Assembly: GCA_001310415.1 (NCBI GenBank)
Contig: BAXE01000012.1
Span: forward strand, 62,001-126,000
Direction: 5' to 3'
DNA length: 64,000 bases
Source: Enterovibrio sp. JCM 19048
GTDB taxonomy: Bacteria; Pseudomonadota; Gammaproteobacteria; Enterobacterales; Vibrionaceae
Shown here: in pieces, positions 1-9,082 of the stretch
Layout of the letters: each line of letters begins with the position of its first letter
Position numbering within the stretch: position 1 is the stretch's first letter
Position numbers and translations under genes: made by a program
The notes under the pieces: generated by a model
Seen by the model: the letters and a program-made list of their open reading frames with translations, nothing else
What the model was told of the DNA's origin: nothing
Database searches by the model: none

Positions 1-285
1 AGAGATCTCACCGATGGGCTGAGGGAAAAAGACGCCCGCATTTAACACCAGACCGTCGAGGGTAATATCCGCTTGTTTGAGTTGTTCTGCCAAAGCCGTG
101 ATGTCCGCCGGGTTGCCGCTGTCGCAGCGAAACGCTTGAATACCGGATTGGGTGGAAACGCGGCGCAACTTTTCTTCATCGCGTCCGGTGACGATAACTG
201 TGCTTCCCTGGACTGCCAGCGTTTTCGCCGTTTCCAGTCCAATGCCCGCTGTGCCACCCGTCACTAAAATCGTTTTGTTTTCCAT
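1..285 (-). CDS. SDR family oxidoreductase (3' end outside window)
   Basis: The N-terminal 95 residues of a short-chain dehydrogenase/reductase are visible. After MENKTILV comes the TGGTAGIG nucleotide-binding glycine motif (residues ~9-16) of a Rossmann fold. The LVLNAG stretch near residue 82 matches the conserved NAG motif. The ATG at 285 is preceded by AAGGAAG, a good ribosome-binding site. The catalytic Tyr-Lys region lies beyond the window edge, so the substrate cannot be guessed. It is transcribed divergently from the LysR gene at 390, and the ~100-bp gap is a natural place for shared control by that regulator. Confidence 0.85.
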   Translation of the reverse strand, partial: MENKTILVTGGTAGIGLETAKTLAVQGSTVIVTGRDEEKLRRVSTQSGIQAFRCDSGNPADITALAEQLKQADITLDGLVLNAGVFFPQPIGEIS

Positions 286-389
286 GATGCTTCCTTGTTC
301 GTGATTGACAGGCTTATCCTAGCGGTTGAATTGTTCGCCTTTTAGTGCCTAATATGGAATCAATTTGTTGCCATAAGGGAAACATTGGC

Positions 390-1360
390 ATGGAGCAATT
401 ACACCAACAGTTACCGAACATCTACGTGTTCAGATTGGTGAGCGAGCTGGGGAGTTTTCAGGCGGCGGCAAACCAGTTGGGCTTGCCCCGTTCTTCGGTC
501 AGCAAGAAGGTCTCCCAGCTTGAGCAGTATATGGAGCAACGCCTGTTGCAGCGCAGCACACGCAAATTGCGCCTGACGGAAGATGGCCTGCGGCTGATGA
601 ATGCAACGGAATCACTCGGTCAACTGGTGGGGGAAACCCGTCATTTGCTGGTGGAAGGCAGGCAGAACCGGCGGGAAGGGTGGTGATCAGCACATCGACA
701 CTGATTGGGAGGCAGTACCTCACCCCGCACGTGAAAGCGCTGCGCCAGCGTTTTCCCAAAATCACACTGCAGCTTGATTATTCCGATGACGTGGTTGACC
801 TGTTGGAAGCAGGTGTTGATATTGCTATCCGCACAGGAAAGCTGCCGGACTCGACATTGGTGGCACGCCCGATAGGGACGAAAACCCACGGCACTTTCGC
901 CGCGCCTTCTTACCTTGCCGAACACGGCGAGCCGAAAACGCCACATCAACTCAAAGATCATGACTGCATGGTGTTCAAGAACAACGCCGCAACGATGAAC
1001 CATTGGCACTTCACTCACCCAAACGGGGAAATCCAGTCCGTTGAAGTGAAAGGTGCCATTGTTGGCAATGATGGCAGGGCGATGGTGGATTTGGCTGTGA
1101 AAGGTATAGGCATAGTGACCGTCGACCCGAACACCATTTCAGAAGAAATCGCTCAGGGGAAACTGGTACCGATTCTGACGGAATGGCAAAGCCCTGAAAA
1201 CAAGCCGGTTCAGTTAGTCTGCTTGGGCCGGGAAACCCGAAGCAAGGCCGTTGATGCAGTGTGGCGTTTTCTGGCGGAGGCACTGTCCGACAATATTTCG
1301 CCAGCGATTTCCGTTGACGGAAATTGGGGCAGGCGTGAGTTCAGAATGTCAGTAGGTTGA
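390..1360 (+). CDS. LysR family transcriptional regulator (one frameshift)
   Basis: LysR-type regulator of about 323 residues. The winged HTH is in residues 1-65 (FQAAANQLGLPRSSVSKKVSQLE), followed by a substrate-binding domain (VVISTSTLIGRQYL, later HWHFT). The frame breaks at about 657-668: adding one A to the AGG after GAAGGC gives EGKAEPAGRVVIST and rejoins both halves. I chose ATG 390 over the upstream ATG at 345 because the family begins just before the HTH. It is divergent from the SDR gene, suggesting it controls that gene. The HWHFT and CLGY/CMVF-type features place it in the AaeR/CrgA-like group; the ligand is unknown. Confidence 0.8.
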
Positions 1361-1468
1361 GGCGATATATGTGCCTTGAAATGCTCGATTGGTTGTGATG
1401 AGAGTTTTTGGATTGCAGCAGATCGCAAAGGCATTCTTGCTATTCCGTGTTTGAAATCCCTTTCCTGT

Positions 1469-1981
1469 TCAGTCATTTCTTTCCTTTTCCATCTCCATCT
1501 CATTCACCCCTAAAAGTTTTCTCGCTGTATTTACCATTATGCCAAATGAAAACTGCTCTGGGATATCTTGCTCTTTGGCGAGTTTCTGGAATTCAGCGTT
1601 TAGCTCATCCGCTTTTTGAGTGTCAGGTGCGGCGATCAGGTAGGGAGTTTGGTAGATGTAATAAAGGGTCGCGATTGCCAATAAAGAGCCATTTGATTGC
1701 GCGTTGTTCAACAGGTCTAAATAGGCATTCACATCTTGGTCATGCTCTTTTTCGTAGTAAGCAATCAAAAACAGGTAAAACCATGCATCACCTGCTTGTT
1801 TTCCGTTTATGAGTTGGAGAAACGTTTCTTTGGCGAGTGGATAGCCGCGACTGTGGTTTTCCACCATGATTTTCTTGGCAAGCTGGATTTGCAGAGCGTC
1901 GGGCGACTCACTGGCACAGACAGTGGGTGCTCCGTATATCAGCGCTAATAGCAGTAAGACTTTGCTGCTTGAACTTTTCAC
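1469..1981 (-). CDS. Secreted protein of unknown function
   Basis: 170-residue protein that I do not recognise. It begins with a signal peptide (basic KSSSSK, hydrophobic VLLLLALIYGAP, likely cleavage after VCA-S). The rest is helical and rich in paired aromatic and Ala/Leu residues (AWFYLFLIAYYEKE, LLAIATLYYIYQ), which would fit a Sel1/TPR-like superhelix, but no repeat consensus is clear. The C-terminus is highly charged (EMEMEKERND). The only plausible start is GTG 1981 with a weak ribosome-binding site. It stands alone between the convergent LysR gene and the divergent GH3 gene. Confidence 0.55.
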   Translation of the reverse strand: MKSSSSKVLLLLALIYGAPTVCASESPDALQIQLAKKIMVENHSRGYPLAKETFLQLINGKQAGDAWFYLFLIAYYEKEHDQDVNAYLDLLNNAQSNGSLLAIATLYYIYQTPYLIAAPDTQKADELNAEFQKLAKEQDIPEQFSFGIMVNTARKLLGVNEMEMEKERND

Positions 1982-2270
1982 TATGGTTAAACCCGCTTCC
2001 TCATCCCTAAGTTAATGATACAAGAGTGTGAGGCATCCCATTCGAGCTAACCGTATTGAATCTGAAATTCCCGAATAGTTTCCCAACCCAATCGCATCTC
2101 ACTGTGAAGATGAATGCCGTCGCAAAACGAGATGATATCAGGTTGCTCAATAAAGCATTTCCAGCATCTGGGATCTCAAGAAAACAATCACATAGCATTC
2201 CAATTTATGCTCTCCAACACCTTCCACGCCGCGCTATATAGGCAACCACTGGGAACGTTGAGGAGAAAAC

Positions 2271-3869
2271 ATGAACCCAATTGAGCAACAGATCGCCAAA
2301 TGGAGCCTGAAAGAGAAAGTCGGGCAACTCTTTATTCTGGCGTTTCCCGGAAAGACGGCAGACACCGCCGCCCAGATGATCGCTGAATATAACCTCGGCG
2401 GTTGTTACCTCAGTCAGGACAATGCCGAAACCTTCGAAGAAGCACACGCACTAAACCAAGGTTTGGATGCCTTGCTGGAGCAACATGATCGCTTACCGCT
2501 GCTCTTGGGTGTCGATCAGGAAGGTGCGTGGGGCGTGCTGGTGGGCGAGTCCACGACAGGTCCTGGCAACCTGGCGCTGGGCGTGGCTGAAGACGTGGGC
2601 GGTACTGCCAATATGTACCGTGTATATGGCGAGGAGATGCGAAGCGCAGGCTTTAACTGCATTCTGGGCCCGTGTTGCGACGTTAACTTAAACCCGGCAT
2701 CACCGATTATTGATACCCGCTCATTTGGCGATGTGCCGAGCAAAGTGAGCGCCCATTCCGCGGCGGCGGTGAAAGGGTTGCATCAAGGTGACATCGTTGC
2801 GTGTGCCAAACACTTCCCAGGACATGGCGATACCCACGGTGACACCCACCGGGAAATCCCACGGGTGGATAAATCTTACGACGAACTGAAAGCCAACGAT
2901 CTTGCGCCATTTCAGGCAGCGATTGATGCGGGTGTCGACCTCATCATGACCAGCCATATTCTCTATCCTCAACTGGATGATTCAGCCCTGCAACCTTGTC
3001 CCCGGTGATCCTGCAAAATGTTTTGCGTGGGGATATGGGCTTTGAAGGCATCATCATTTCAGACAGCATGAACATGGGCGCCATCCAGAATCACTACCAG
3101 CCTGTTGATGCCGCTGTGAAGGCGATGAAAGCGGGCATTACCATGATCATGCTTTCGGAAGAGCACTATGATCACTCCGATGCTTATCTTGATAAACAAC
3201 TGGCGATGATCCACGGCCTGATTGATGCGGTGGAAACTGGCGAGCTGGCAGAATCCGTGATTGATGATGCGGTAAAACGCGTTGTTGCATTCAAGCTGGC
3301 GAAACTGGTTCCACAAACGCTTTACCAGCCATTCTCGTTTGCAGATAACCAAGAAGTTGCTCAACAGGCAGCGAATGAGGGTGTGGTGTGGCTGCGTGGT
3401 GGCCTCAAAGACGTTGCCGACAAGCCGCTTTACCTTTTGAACGCCACACCAAAATCGAGCTATCACAACCTGATGAACCCGCGCGGAATCGGCCCCAATC
3501 AAGCGCAACCGGCATTTGACGCTTTCCGCGATGAACTGGCCAAGCTGCACATCCACTGTCAGGTCGTCACTAAAGACACGCTGCCAAACCTGGATGATGG
3601 CTATCTGGTGGTCGTCACCGAAAACCACCCACTTCCGGGTGAAGATTTTGATCAGGTAGAAGCGAAACAAACGGTGCAGCAACTGAGCCGAGATTTCAGC
3701 AACCTTGTCGTTGTTGGTCTGCGAAGCCTTACGATGCCTTGGAATACCCGGATGTGGTGAACTACCTTTGCGCCCATTCACCAAGCCGGAAAGTGCAGTC
3801 GCAGCAGCGCGGGTATTGTTGTCGAAGCAAGCGGCTTCGACAGGGGTGGCTGTGAGCCGAGTGAGCTGA
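2271..3869 (+). CDS. GH3 family beta-N-acetylhexosaminidase-like glycosidase (three frameshifts)
   Basis: Glycoside hydrolase family 3 enzyme of about 533 residues once repaired. The TIM-barrel domain carries KHFPGHGDT (the NagZ-type His loop, residue ~180) and the nucleophile-type ISDSMNMGAI. A C-terminal domain follows, ending ESAVAAAARVLLSKQ. It likely cleaves terminal beta-linked N-acetylglucosamine from chitin or peptidoglycan fragments; no signal peptide is seen, so it is probably cytoplasmic. Frames break at about 2988 (CCC), 3724 (CC) and 3770 (CCC). Adding one C at each gives DSAPATLSPVIL, GLRSPYDALEYPD and LCAPFTKPESAVA. The start has AGGAGAAA upstream. Confidence 0.8.
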
Positions 3870-3885
3870 TTAGCGATAGACAATT

Positions 3886-3914
3886 GAGAGAGGCGCGGTG
3901 CCTCTCTCTTTTCT
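3886..3914. terminator. Hairpin terminator between convergent genes
   Basis: GAGAGAGGC / GCCTCTCTC stem with a 5-base loop (GCGGT), followed by TTTTC. It ends the GH3 gene and overlaps the last codons of the convergent LysR gene. Confidence 0.7.
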
Positions 3915-4725
3915 ATCCATACACCCGCCCAATCCTCTCAATCAGCCGCCGGACTTCAGGCAAATATCGGTCTTTATGATGGATCACCAGCCACTGGTCG
4001 TGACTTAGCTCGTCAATAACGTCGCCTTTTTGCACCAATTGCGGGTAGCGGTTGCCGATAAAGGTGGGAAGCAGCGCGATGCCTTTGCCTGATAGCGCCA
4101 AATCCAGACTGTTTCTCGGTGCGCTGACTTCGACAAGCACATTGTCGCCCGCGGTTTTTGCAAGCCAGCGGGAAGATGGGGTATCGGCCAGCGTTTTTAT
4201 CCATCGTTCGGGGGCGCTTTCGGTGCTGAATGCTGCAAACTCAATGCGCATCAGTTTTCGACAGACGAGGTTTTCTTCCAACGGACGCTGGTTGCGAAAG
4301 CCAATCACCACCTCGCGGTGAGAAATATCCAACACTTTTTCCGAAGCAATAAACCGGATGCAGCAGTCTGGCGGTGAGCCGGAAAGCTCGTCGATATGAT
4401 CCAGCAGATACAAAGTCGTCCAGGTGCCGGCGGAGAGCTTTATCAAGGGAAGCTGACGCTTTTGCGAAGGCATCGTGAGTTGGTGAAGCTTTCCTTCGAC
4501 CCCCTGAAGCTCGTCAAGCAGCGCTTTCCCTTCTGCGAGAAGTTCATAGCCCCGGTCATGGCGGGCAAACAATTCACAGCCCAAGGCTTTTTCCAACGCA
4601 TACATTCTTCTGCCCAGCGTTGCGGGGCTTTTGCCTGCTACTCTGGCGGCGTTGGATAATCCACCTTCACGCGCGACGGCGAGAAAGAGCTGCAGATCGT
4701 TCCAGTCCACTTGCTTTTCGTTCAT
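3913..4725 (-). CDS. LysR family transcriptional regulator
   Basis: Intact 270-residue LysR protein. The HTH (NDLQLFLAVAREGGLSNAARVAGKSPATLGRRMYALE) occupies residues 9-45 and the effector-binding domain follows. It is slightly shorter than the usual 290-310 residues. It is divergent from the aldo/keto reductase gene at 4845 across a 119-bp gap, so it probably regulates that gene. The gap holds AAACAGAATGACAAG/GAAACGAACAGG-like stretches but no operator I would commit to. Confidence 0.85.
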   Translation of the reverse strand: MNEKQVDWNDLQLFLAVAREGGLSNAARVAGKSPATLGRRMYALEKALGCELFARHDRGYELLAEGKALLDELQGVEGKLHQLTMPSQKRQLPLIKLSAGTWTTLYLLDHIDELSGSPPDCCIRFIASEKVLDISHREVVIGFRNQRPLEENLVCRKLMRIEFAAFSTESAPERWIKTLADTPSSRWLAKTAGDNVLVEVSAPRNSLDLALSGKGIALLPTFIGNRYPQLVQKGDVIDELSHDQWLVIHHKDRYLPEVRRLIERIGRVYG

Positions 4726-4844
4726 GAAAAGACCTTGTCATTCTGTTTCGTTGATGAAATGTGCCATTCCCCTAGTCTAGGAAACGAACAGGCAATGCAG
4801 CGTCCCAACTCAGGGACGGCATTCAACGGGAAGAGGAAGTGACA

Positions 4845-5896
4845 ATGAATGACAAGACATTATTAACTGGGCTAACCCATAATCCGCTCGGACGCACAGG
4901 CCCCATCGTGTCGCGCTTTGCGCTGGGTACCATGACCTTTGGCAGCGAAACGTCAGAGAAGGAGGCGTTCAATCAGCTTGATCTCTTTGTCGAGCACTGC
5001 GGCAATTTTATCGATACCGCAGATGTGTACAGCGGCGGAGGCTCTGAAACTATCATCGGCAAATGGGGCAAAGCGAGAGGGGGCTGGACGACCTAATTAT
5101 CGCCACCAAAGGCCGATTCGCGCCGCCAGCGGGCAGTTTCGGCGCTTCAAGGCGCAGCCTTACCCGCTCAGTGGAAGCCTGCCTGAAAAGGCTACAAATG
5201 GAAGCGATTGATGTGTATTACATCCACGGCTGGGACAAAGACACGGACATTCTGGAAACCCTATCGACGCTGGACGATTTGGTTCGAAGCGGCAAAATCC
5301 ATTACACCGCTTGGTCAAACCTGACAGGGTGGCAGTTGCAGCGAATCATTACCACCGCAAGAGCCTATAACCTTCCAGTACCCACAGCGCTGCAACCCCA
5401 ATACAGCCTGCTTGAGCGCGGCATTGAATGGGAAGTGCTGCCGTGTTGTCTGGAAGAGGGAGTTGGCCTCGCGCCATGGTCACCGCTGGCAGGTGGCTGG
5501 CTGACAGGAAAATACAACGCCGACATCAGACCAACAGGCGCAACCCGTTTAGGCGAAGACCCAAACCGTGGCGTCGAAGCCTACGATATCCGCAACACCG
5601 AGAAGACGCACCGCGTGTTGGCCGTACTTGCTGATATTGCCAAACAACACCAACGCCCAATGTCAGATATTGCTTTGGCATGGCTCGGCGCAAAACCCGG
5701 TGTGTCATCCATCCTGCTCGGCGCAAGAACAACGCAACAGCTAAAAGCGAACCTCGCCGCCGTGAATGTCACCTTGCCAGACAAACATATCGCAGAGCTG
5801 GATGCGGTTTCCGCGCCGGGTTTACCTGCTTATCCGTATGGGTTTCAGGAGCCTTGGTCAGGGATGGAAGTTTGGGAGAAATTGGGGACGAGGTGA
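4845..5896 (+). CDS. Aldo/keto reductase (one frameshift)
   Basis: NADPH-dependent aldo/keto reductase of about 350 residues (YajO/YghZ-like group). The catalytic set is visible: DTADVYSGG (Asp, Tyr), IIATKGRF (Lys) and YIHGWD (His). ILLGARTTQQLKANL near the C-terminus matches the cofactor-phosphate loop. The frame breaks in the G5 run at ~5079-5083; G6 gives ARGGLDDLIIATKGR. ATG 4845 is preferred over GTG 4839 because AAGAGGAAG lies at the right distance. It likely reduces a small aldehyde or ketone; the substrate is unknown. Divergent LysR partner upstream. Confidence 0.82.
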
Positions 5897-6033
5897 TTGG
5901 AGGTTTTGGGTTCTTTCAAGCTTATAGCATTCGGCTTTGAAAAAAGAAGCGAGCCCTTAAATTCCACTCTGGGTTCGCTCAAAAGCAATGAATACGTTAA
6001 AATATAATCAATTAACAGCAAAGGCTTTTCATC

Positions 6034-6192
6034 ATGAAAAATACAGAAGCCCCTAAGAATACAAAAAAAACGTCCCGCAATTTCTCTCCGAAACTGAGTA
6101 ACTTGGAAGTGAGCCTGTCTTATGAAGGACTTAGCTTGAAGGCAAAAAACAAAAGTCCTTGGAGGAAACTGAAACGTCAGTATGCGAGATAA
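6034..6192 (+). CDS. Short Fic antitoxin-like protein (class I inhibitor)
   Basis: 52-residue basic protein directly upstream of the Fic gene. It contains Ser27-Leu-Ser-Tyr-Glu31-Gly32, which fits the (S/T)xxxE(G/N) inhibitory-helix motif. In class I Fic systems that motif's glutamate enters the toxin active site and blocks productive ATP binding. The reading frame overlaps the fic start by 11 bases (ATG at 6182, stop TAA 6190-6192), so the two are probably translationally coupled with antitoxin first. The C-terminus is strongly positive (KSPWRKLKRQYAR). It has no full-length similarity that I recognise to VbhA or YhfG; the call rests on motif, size and position. Confidence 0.7.
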   Translation: MKNTEAPKNTKKTSRNFSPKLSNLEVSLSYEGLSLKAKNKSPWRKLKRQYAR

Positions 6193-6778
6193 ATACGGCG
6201 TTCACCAAGACCCTCACTGCTACAGTGACTCTGACGTACTGAAAAACTTACTAAATATCCGCGATGCCGATGCTCTTGCAGAGGCTGAGGCGGAGTTTGT
6301 TCGCTTCAGGTATATGGAGTACATCAGTGAAGCAGAATCTTTAGAAGATTTCACCCTAGACCATTTCTTGAATTTGCATCGTGTGCTTTTCCAGGATATT
6401 TATCCGTGGGCAGGTCAGCTCCGTGACGTTGATATTTCAAAAGGCGATACTCGATTTTGTGCTTGTCAGTTCATCAAAACCGAACTGATTAAACAGCTTG
6501 CGAGAATTCCAGCTCTTCGTGATTGTTTAGATAGAGAAGCAGTTGTCGAACTCACCTCTGATATTTTCTGTGAGATAAATGTCATTCACCCTTTTCGTGA
6601 AGGTAATGGGCGTTCGACCCGATTTTTCTTTGAAGAGTTACTGTTCGTAACTGGCTACGAAATCTCGTGGCCTGCTATTACCCAAGAGGAATGGATAAAA
6701 GCGAATATTGAGGGTTTCTATGGCGACGTTAAGGGGCTTAGGACTATTTTTGATCAAGCCATTCAGAGTCGATCGTAA
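6182..6778 (+). CDS. fic: Fic family AMP-transferase (toxin)
   Basis: 198-residue Fic protein with the complete catalytic motif HPFREGNGRSTR at residues ~138-149 (HxFx(D/E)GNGRxxR). The preceding flap region is FCACQFI. Fic enzymes transfer AMP from ATP to a hydroxyl side chain of a target; class I bacterial toxins modify gyrase/topo IV. It lacks its own N- or C-terminal inhibitory helix, consistent with a separate antitoxin encoded just upstream (6034-6192, 11-base overlap). DIYPWAGQLRDVDISKGDTRFC is the conserved Fic helix before the active site. Intact and likely functional. Confidence 0.9.
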   Translation: MRDKYGVHQDPHCYSDSDVLKNLLNIRDADALAEAEAEFVRFRYMEYISEAESLEDFTLDHFLNLHRVLFQDIYPWAGQLRDVDISKGDTRFCACQFIKTELIKQLARIPALRDCLDREAVVELTSDIFCEINVIHPFREGNGRSTRFFFEELLFVTGYEISWPAITQEEWIKANIEGFYGDVKGLRTIFDQAIQSRS

Positions 6779-6837
6779 TACGTTCAATCATTCAGCTGTG
6801 CAGTAATTAGAGGTTGCCACATATTCGGTTGGTGACC

Positions 6838-6872
6838 AAAAGCCCTCCGACACTCTCGCATCAAAGGGCTTC
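6838..6872 (-). terminator. Terminator downstream of GNAT gene
   Basis: On the minus strand, AAGCCCT and AGGGCTT flank a 17-base loop and the stem is followed by TTTTGG. It lies 23 bases beyond the GNAT stop codon. Confidence 0.5.
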
Positions 6873-6894
6873 AATAACTCGCTAACGCAAAGTC

Positions 6895-7395
6895 TTATAA
6901 AAACTTTTCCAGCATCATTTCATCAATGTATTCGCCATTAATCTTGGCGTGTTTTTTCGCGGTACCTGCGATGTCGAAACCTTGCTTTAGGTAGGCATCA
7001 ATCGCGGCTTGGTTGTCGGCGCGGATGTTGGCAATCAGCTTTTCAAAACCGCGGGCTTTGGCGGTTTCAAAGGTACTGGCGAACAGGGCGGAGGCGACAC
7101 CTTGCTGGCGGCTGGCTTGTTCGACGTAAGTGGTGAGAATGCCGACGTGGTCGAGTGCGCGGGTGTAGCTCGCGAACGGTTCGACGGTTTGGTAGCCGAC
7201 CACTTTTGCTGTGTCCGTGTTTTGTGCCACCAGAAACACGCCGTTTACCGGGAAATACTGAATAAAGAAGCTCTGGTCAGAGGCGGAAAAAGGCGTATCC
7301 AGCAGGGTGGATTTTCCGTCCTGAATGATTGGATTGATTACGTCGGTGATGGCGTTGGCATCGGAAGGCAGTACGTTTCTGATGGTAATGTTCAT
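6895..7395 (-). CDS. GNAT family N-acetyltransferase
   Basis: 166-residue acetyltransferase. The acetyl-CoA loop is seen as ASRQQGVASALF (R/QxxGxG/A type, residues ~91-102), followed by the IRADNQAAIDAYLKQGF strand-helix typical of the family C-terminus. ATG 7395 (MNITIRN) is favoured over a 19-residue longer start, whose leader (MAQPICATLRRK) is not conserved in type. It resembles Pat/Bar-like small-molecule N-acetyltransferases; the acceptor is unknown. It lies 84 bp downstream of pxpC on the same strand and may be the last gene of that transcript. Confidence 0.8.
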   Translation of the reverse strand: MNITIRNVLPSDANAITDVINPIIQDGKSTLLDTPFSASDQSFFIQYFPVNGVFLVAQNTDTAKVVGYQTVEPFASYTRALDHVGILTTYVEQASRQQGVASALFASTFETAKARGFEKLIANIRADNQAAIDAYLKQGFDIAGTAKKHAKINGEYIDEMMLEKFL

Positions 7396-7478
7396 GGTTT
7401 TCAGTGTGTCTGGAAATTTTCGTCGAAGCGTAGCGCAGATAGGTTGCGCCACGCCAGTTAATTTAATGTCAGGATTGT

Positions 7479-8399
7479 TTATCCAAAGATCACCCGGTTA
7501 AACAGCCGTCTTTCGACTTCTGCATCTGCGACATCCATAGGCGCAAAGGTGACGACTTGCCCGGGCTGGCGCTGCGAAAGTTGTCCAGCTCCAAGGCTGC
7601 TTAAACAACCGATTTTCGGGTAACCGCCAATGGTTTGCCTGTCTTTCATCAGCACAATCGGCTGGCCGTCATTGGGGATTTGAATCGCCCCAAAGGCAAT
7701 CCCTTCCGAGATAATGCCGCTGAGCTGGCTTTTGATTGGCGTACCGGAAAGGCGATACCCCATGCGGTCGATATTCTGGCTCACTTCATAGCGACTGGTG
7801 TAAAAGGTCATCTGCTCGTCGTGAGTGAATGAGGCATTCTGGTAAGCGGGCATGACGCCTAGTTCCAGAGGAGCGTCGTAATCCGGGATTGTCCATCTCG
7901 GAGCACGGCTTTCGATGACGTCTTTATTTGGCGTAAACGGCAGTGTATCGCCTTTTTTCAGTGCCTCGCCTATGCCATTTAAACCACCCAGTTGTTCCCG
8001 TTTGACCGTCGCGCAGCTTCCGAGTTTTGGTTCGCAGTTAAACCCACCGGACACCGCAAGATAGGCGCGAAGGCCGGATTTCGGCGCGCCAAATGCCAGC
8101 ACATCGCCAGGTTTAATGGCGTAAGTCAGCCAGGGCTGTATCGCTTTGTCGTTCAGGGTCGCAGCCAAATCAGCACCCGTAATCGCAACCGTCGTCGGCG
8201 CGTTGGCTTTCAACGCGAGCTGACCAAAAGTAATTTCCAGCTGCGTGGCATCGGGTTTGTTTCCTAATAGACGGTTCGCCCAGTAAAAGGCGTGTTCGTC
8301 CATTGGCCCACCAGTGGTGATGCCAAGGTGCTGGAAACCGAAGCGGCCGCTGTCTTGCAACAGTGCCAGCATGCCGGGTTTGATCACGTCGAAACTCAT
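7479..8399 (-). CDS. pxpC: 5-oxoprolinase subunit C (biotin-dependent carboxyltransferase-like)
   Basis: 306-residue PxpC (YbgK/KipA family). Characteristic motifs: LQDSGRFGFQHLGITTGGPMDEHAFYWANRL near the N-terminus, and DRMGYRL, SEGIAFGAIQIPNDGQPIVLMKDRQTIGGYPKIG in the C-terminal half. With PxpA and PxpB it forms the prokaryotic ATP-dependent 5-oxoprolinase that opens 5-oxoproline to glutamate. Its start overlaps the pxpB stop by 4 bases (8396-8399), showing tight translational coupling. Intact and of usual length. Confidence 0.93.
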   Translation of the reverse strand: MSFDVIKPGMLALLQDSGRFGFQHLGITTGGPMDEHAFYWANRLLGNKPDATQLEITFGQLALKANAPTTVAITGADLAATLNDKAIQPWLTYAIKPGDVLAFGAPKSGLRAYLAVSGGFNCEPKLGSCATVKREQLGGLNGIGEALKKGDTLPFTPNKDVIESRAPRWTIPDYDAPLELGVMPAYQNASFTHDEQMTFYTSRYEVSQNIDRMGYRLSGTPIKSQLSGIISEGIAFGAIQIPNDGQPIVLMKDRQTIGGYPKIGCLSSLGAGQLSQRQPGQVVTFAPMDVADAEVERRLFNRVIFG

Positions 8400-9082
8400 A
8401 ACACACCGCCTTGTGCCAGAAACTCTTCCTTGTCGATGGGGCGGAATCTCACCCTGTTACCGACGTTGACGCGGGCGAGGGATTCACTGTCCCAATCCAC
8501 CATATTGAGTGGCGTACGGCCGATGATTTGCCAGCCGCCCGGTGTGCTGCTGGGGTATATCGCGGTCTGGTTATCCGCTAGTCCCACGCTGCCCGTGGGC
8601 ACTTTGAGGCGCGGGGTCGATTTGCGCGGCATGACAATCGCATCGTCCAGACTGCCAAGGTAGGCAAAACCAGGGCTAAACCCAATCGCGTACACGCGGT
8701 ACTCGCGCTCGCTATGAAGCTTGATCACAGCTTCAGCATCCAGTCCGGTTTTATCGCACACATCAGCAATATCCAGTGCCACTTCTTCGCCGTAATAGAC
8801 TGGGATTTCTACCACCACACTGTCGCTGTCATCACTTGTCGCATCCACCTCGCTTTCCAATGAGTGACGGATTCGTTTGATGATGTCGAAACGGTCTGTG
8901 CGGTGCAGGTCGAAACTGACCAGCATCGAGTTGTAAGACGGGATGATGTCGGTGATGAGATCACCCAGCCCCGCTTTCACCTGATAGATAGCGCGGTTCA
9001 CCTCAGCGGCAATCGCGTCATCAATCCTGTCTCCGAAATACACAATCAATGTCTGTTCATTGACTGCCTCAATTCGCGCCAT
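8396..9082 (-). CDS. pxpB: 5-oxoprolinase subunit B
   Basis: 228-residue PxpB (KipI/YbgJ family, cyclophilin-like fold). Diagnostic stretches are IPVYYGEEVALDIADVC, YAIGFSPGFAYLGSLD, TPRLKVPTGSVGLADNQTAIYP and STPGGWQIIGRTP. Partner of PxpC and PxpA in 5-oxoproline hydrolysis. It overlaps pxpA by 14 bases upstream and pxpC by 4 bases downstream. The older KipI name refers to kinase inhibition in Bacillus; the operon here favours the metabolic role. Confidence 0.93.
   Translation of the reverse strand: MARIEAVNEQTLIVYFGDRIDDAIAAEVNRAIYQVKAGLGDLITDIIPSYNSMLVSFDLHRTDRFDIIKRIRHSLESEVDATSDDSDSVVVEIPVYYGEEVALDIADVCDKTGLDAEAVIKLHSEREYRVYAIGFSPGFAYLGSLDDAIVMPRKSTPRLKVPTGSVGLADNQTAIYPSSTPGGWQIIGRTPLNMVDWDSESLARVNVGNRVRFRPIDKEEFLAQGGVL

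Noticed and set aside
3059-3883. 274-codon frame opposite the GH3 gene
   Set aside because: Antisense to a clearly conserved glycosidase domain; no known family and no start signal.
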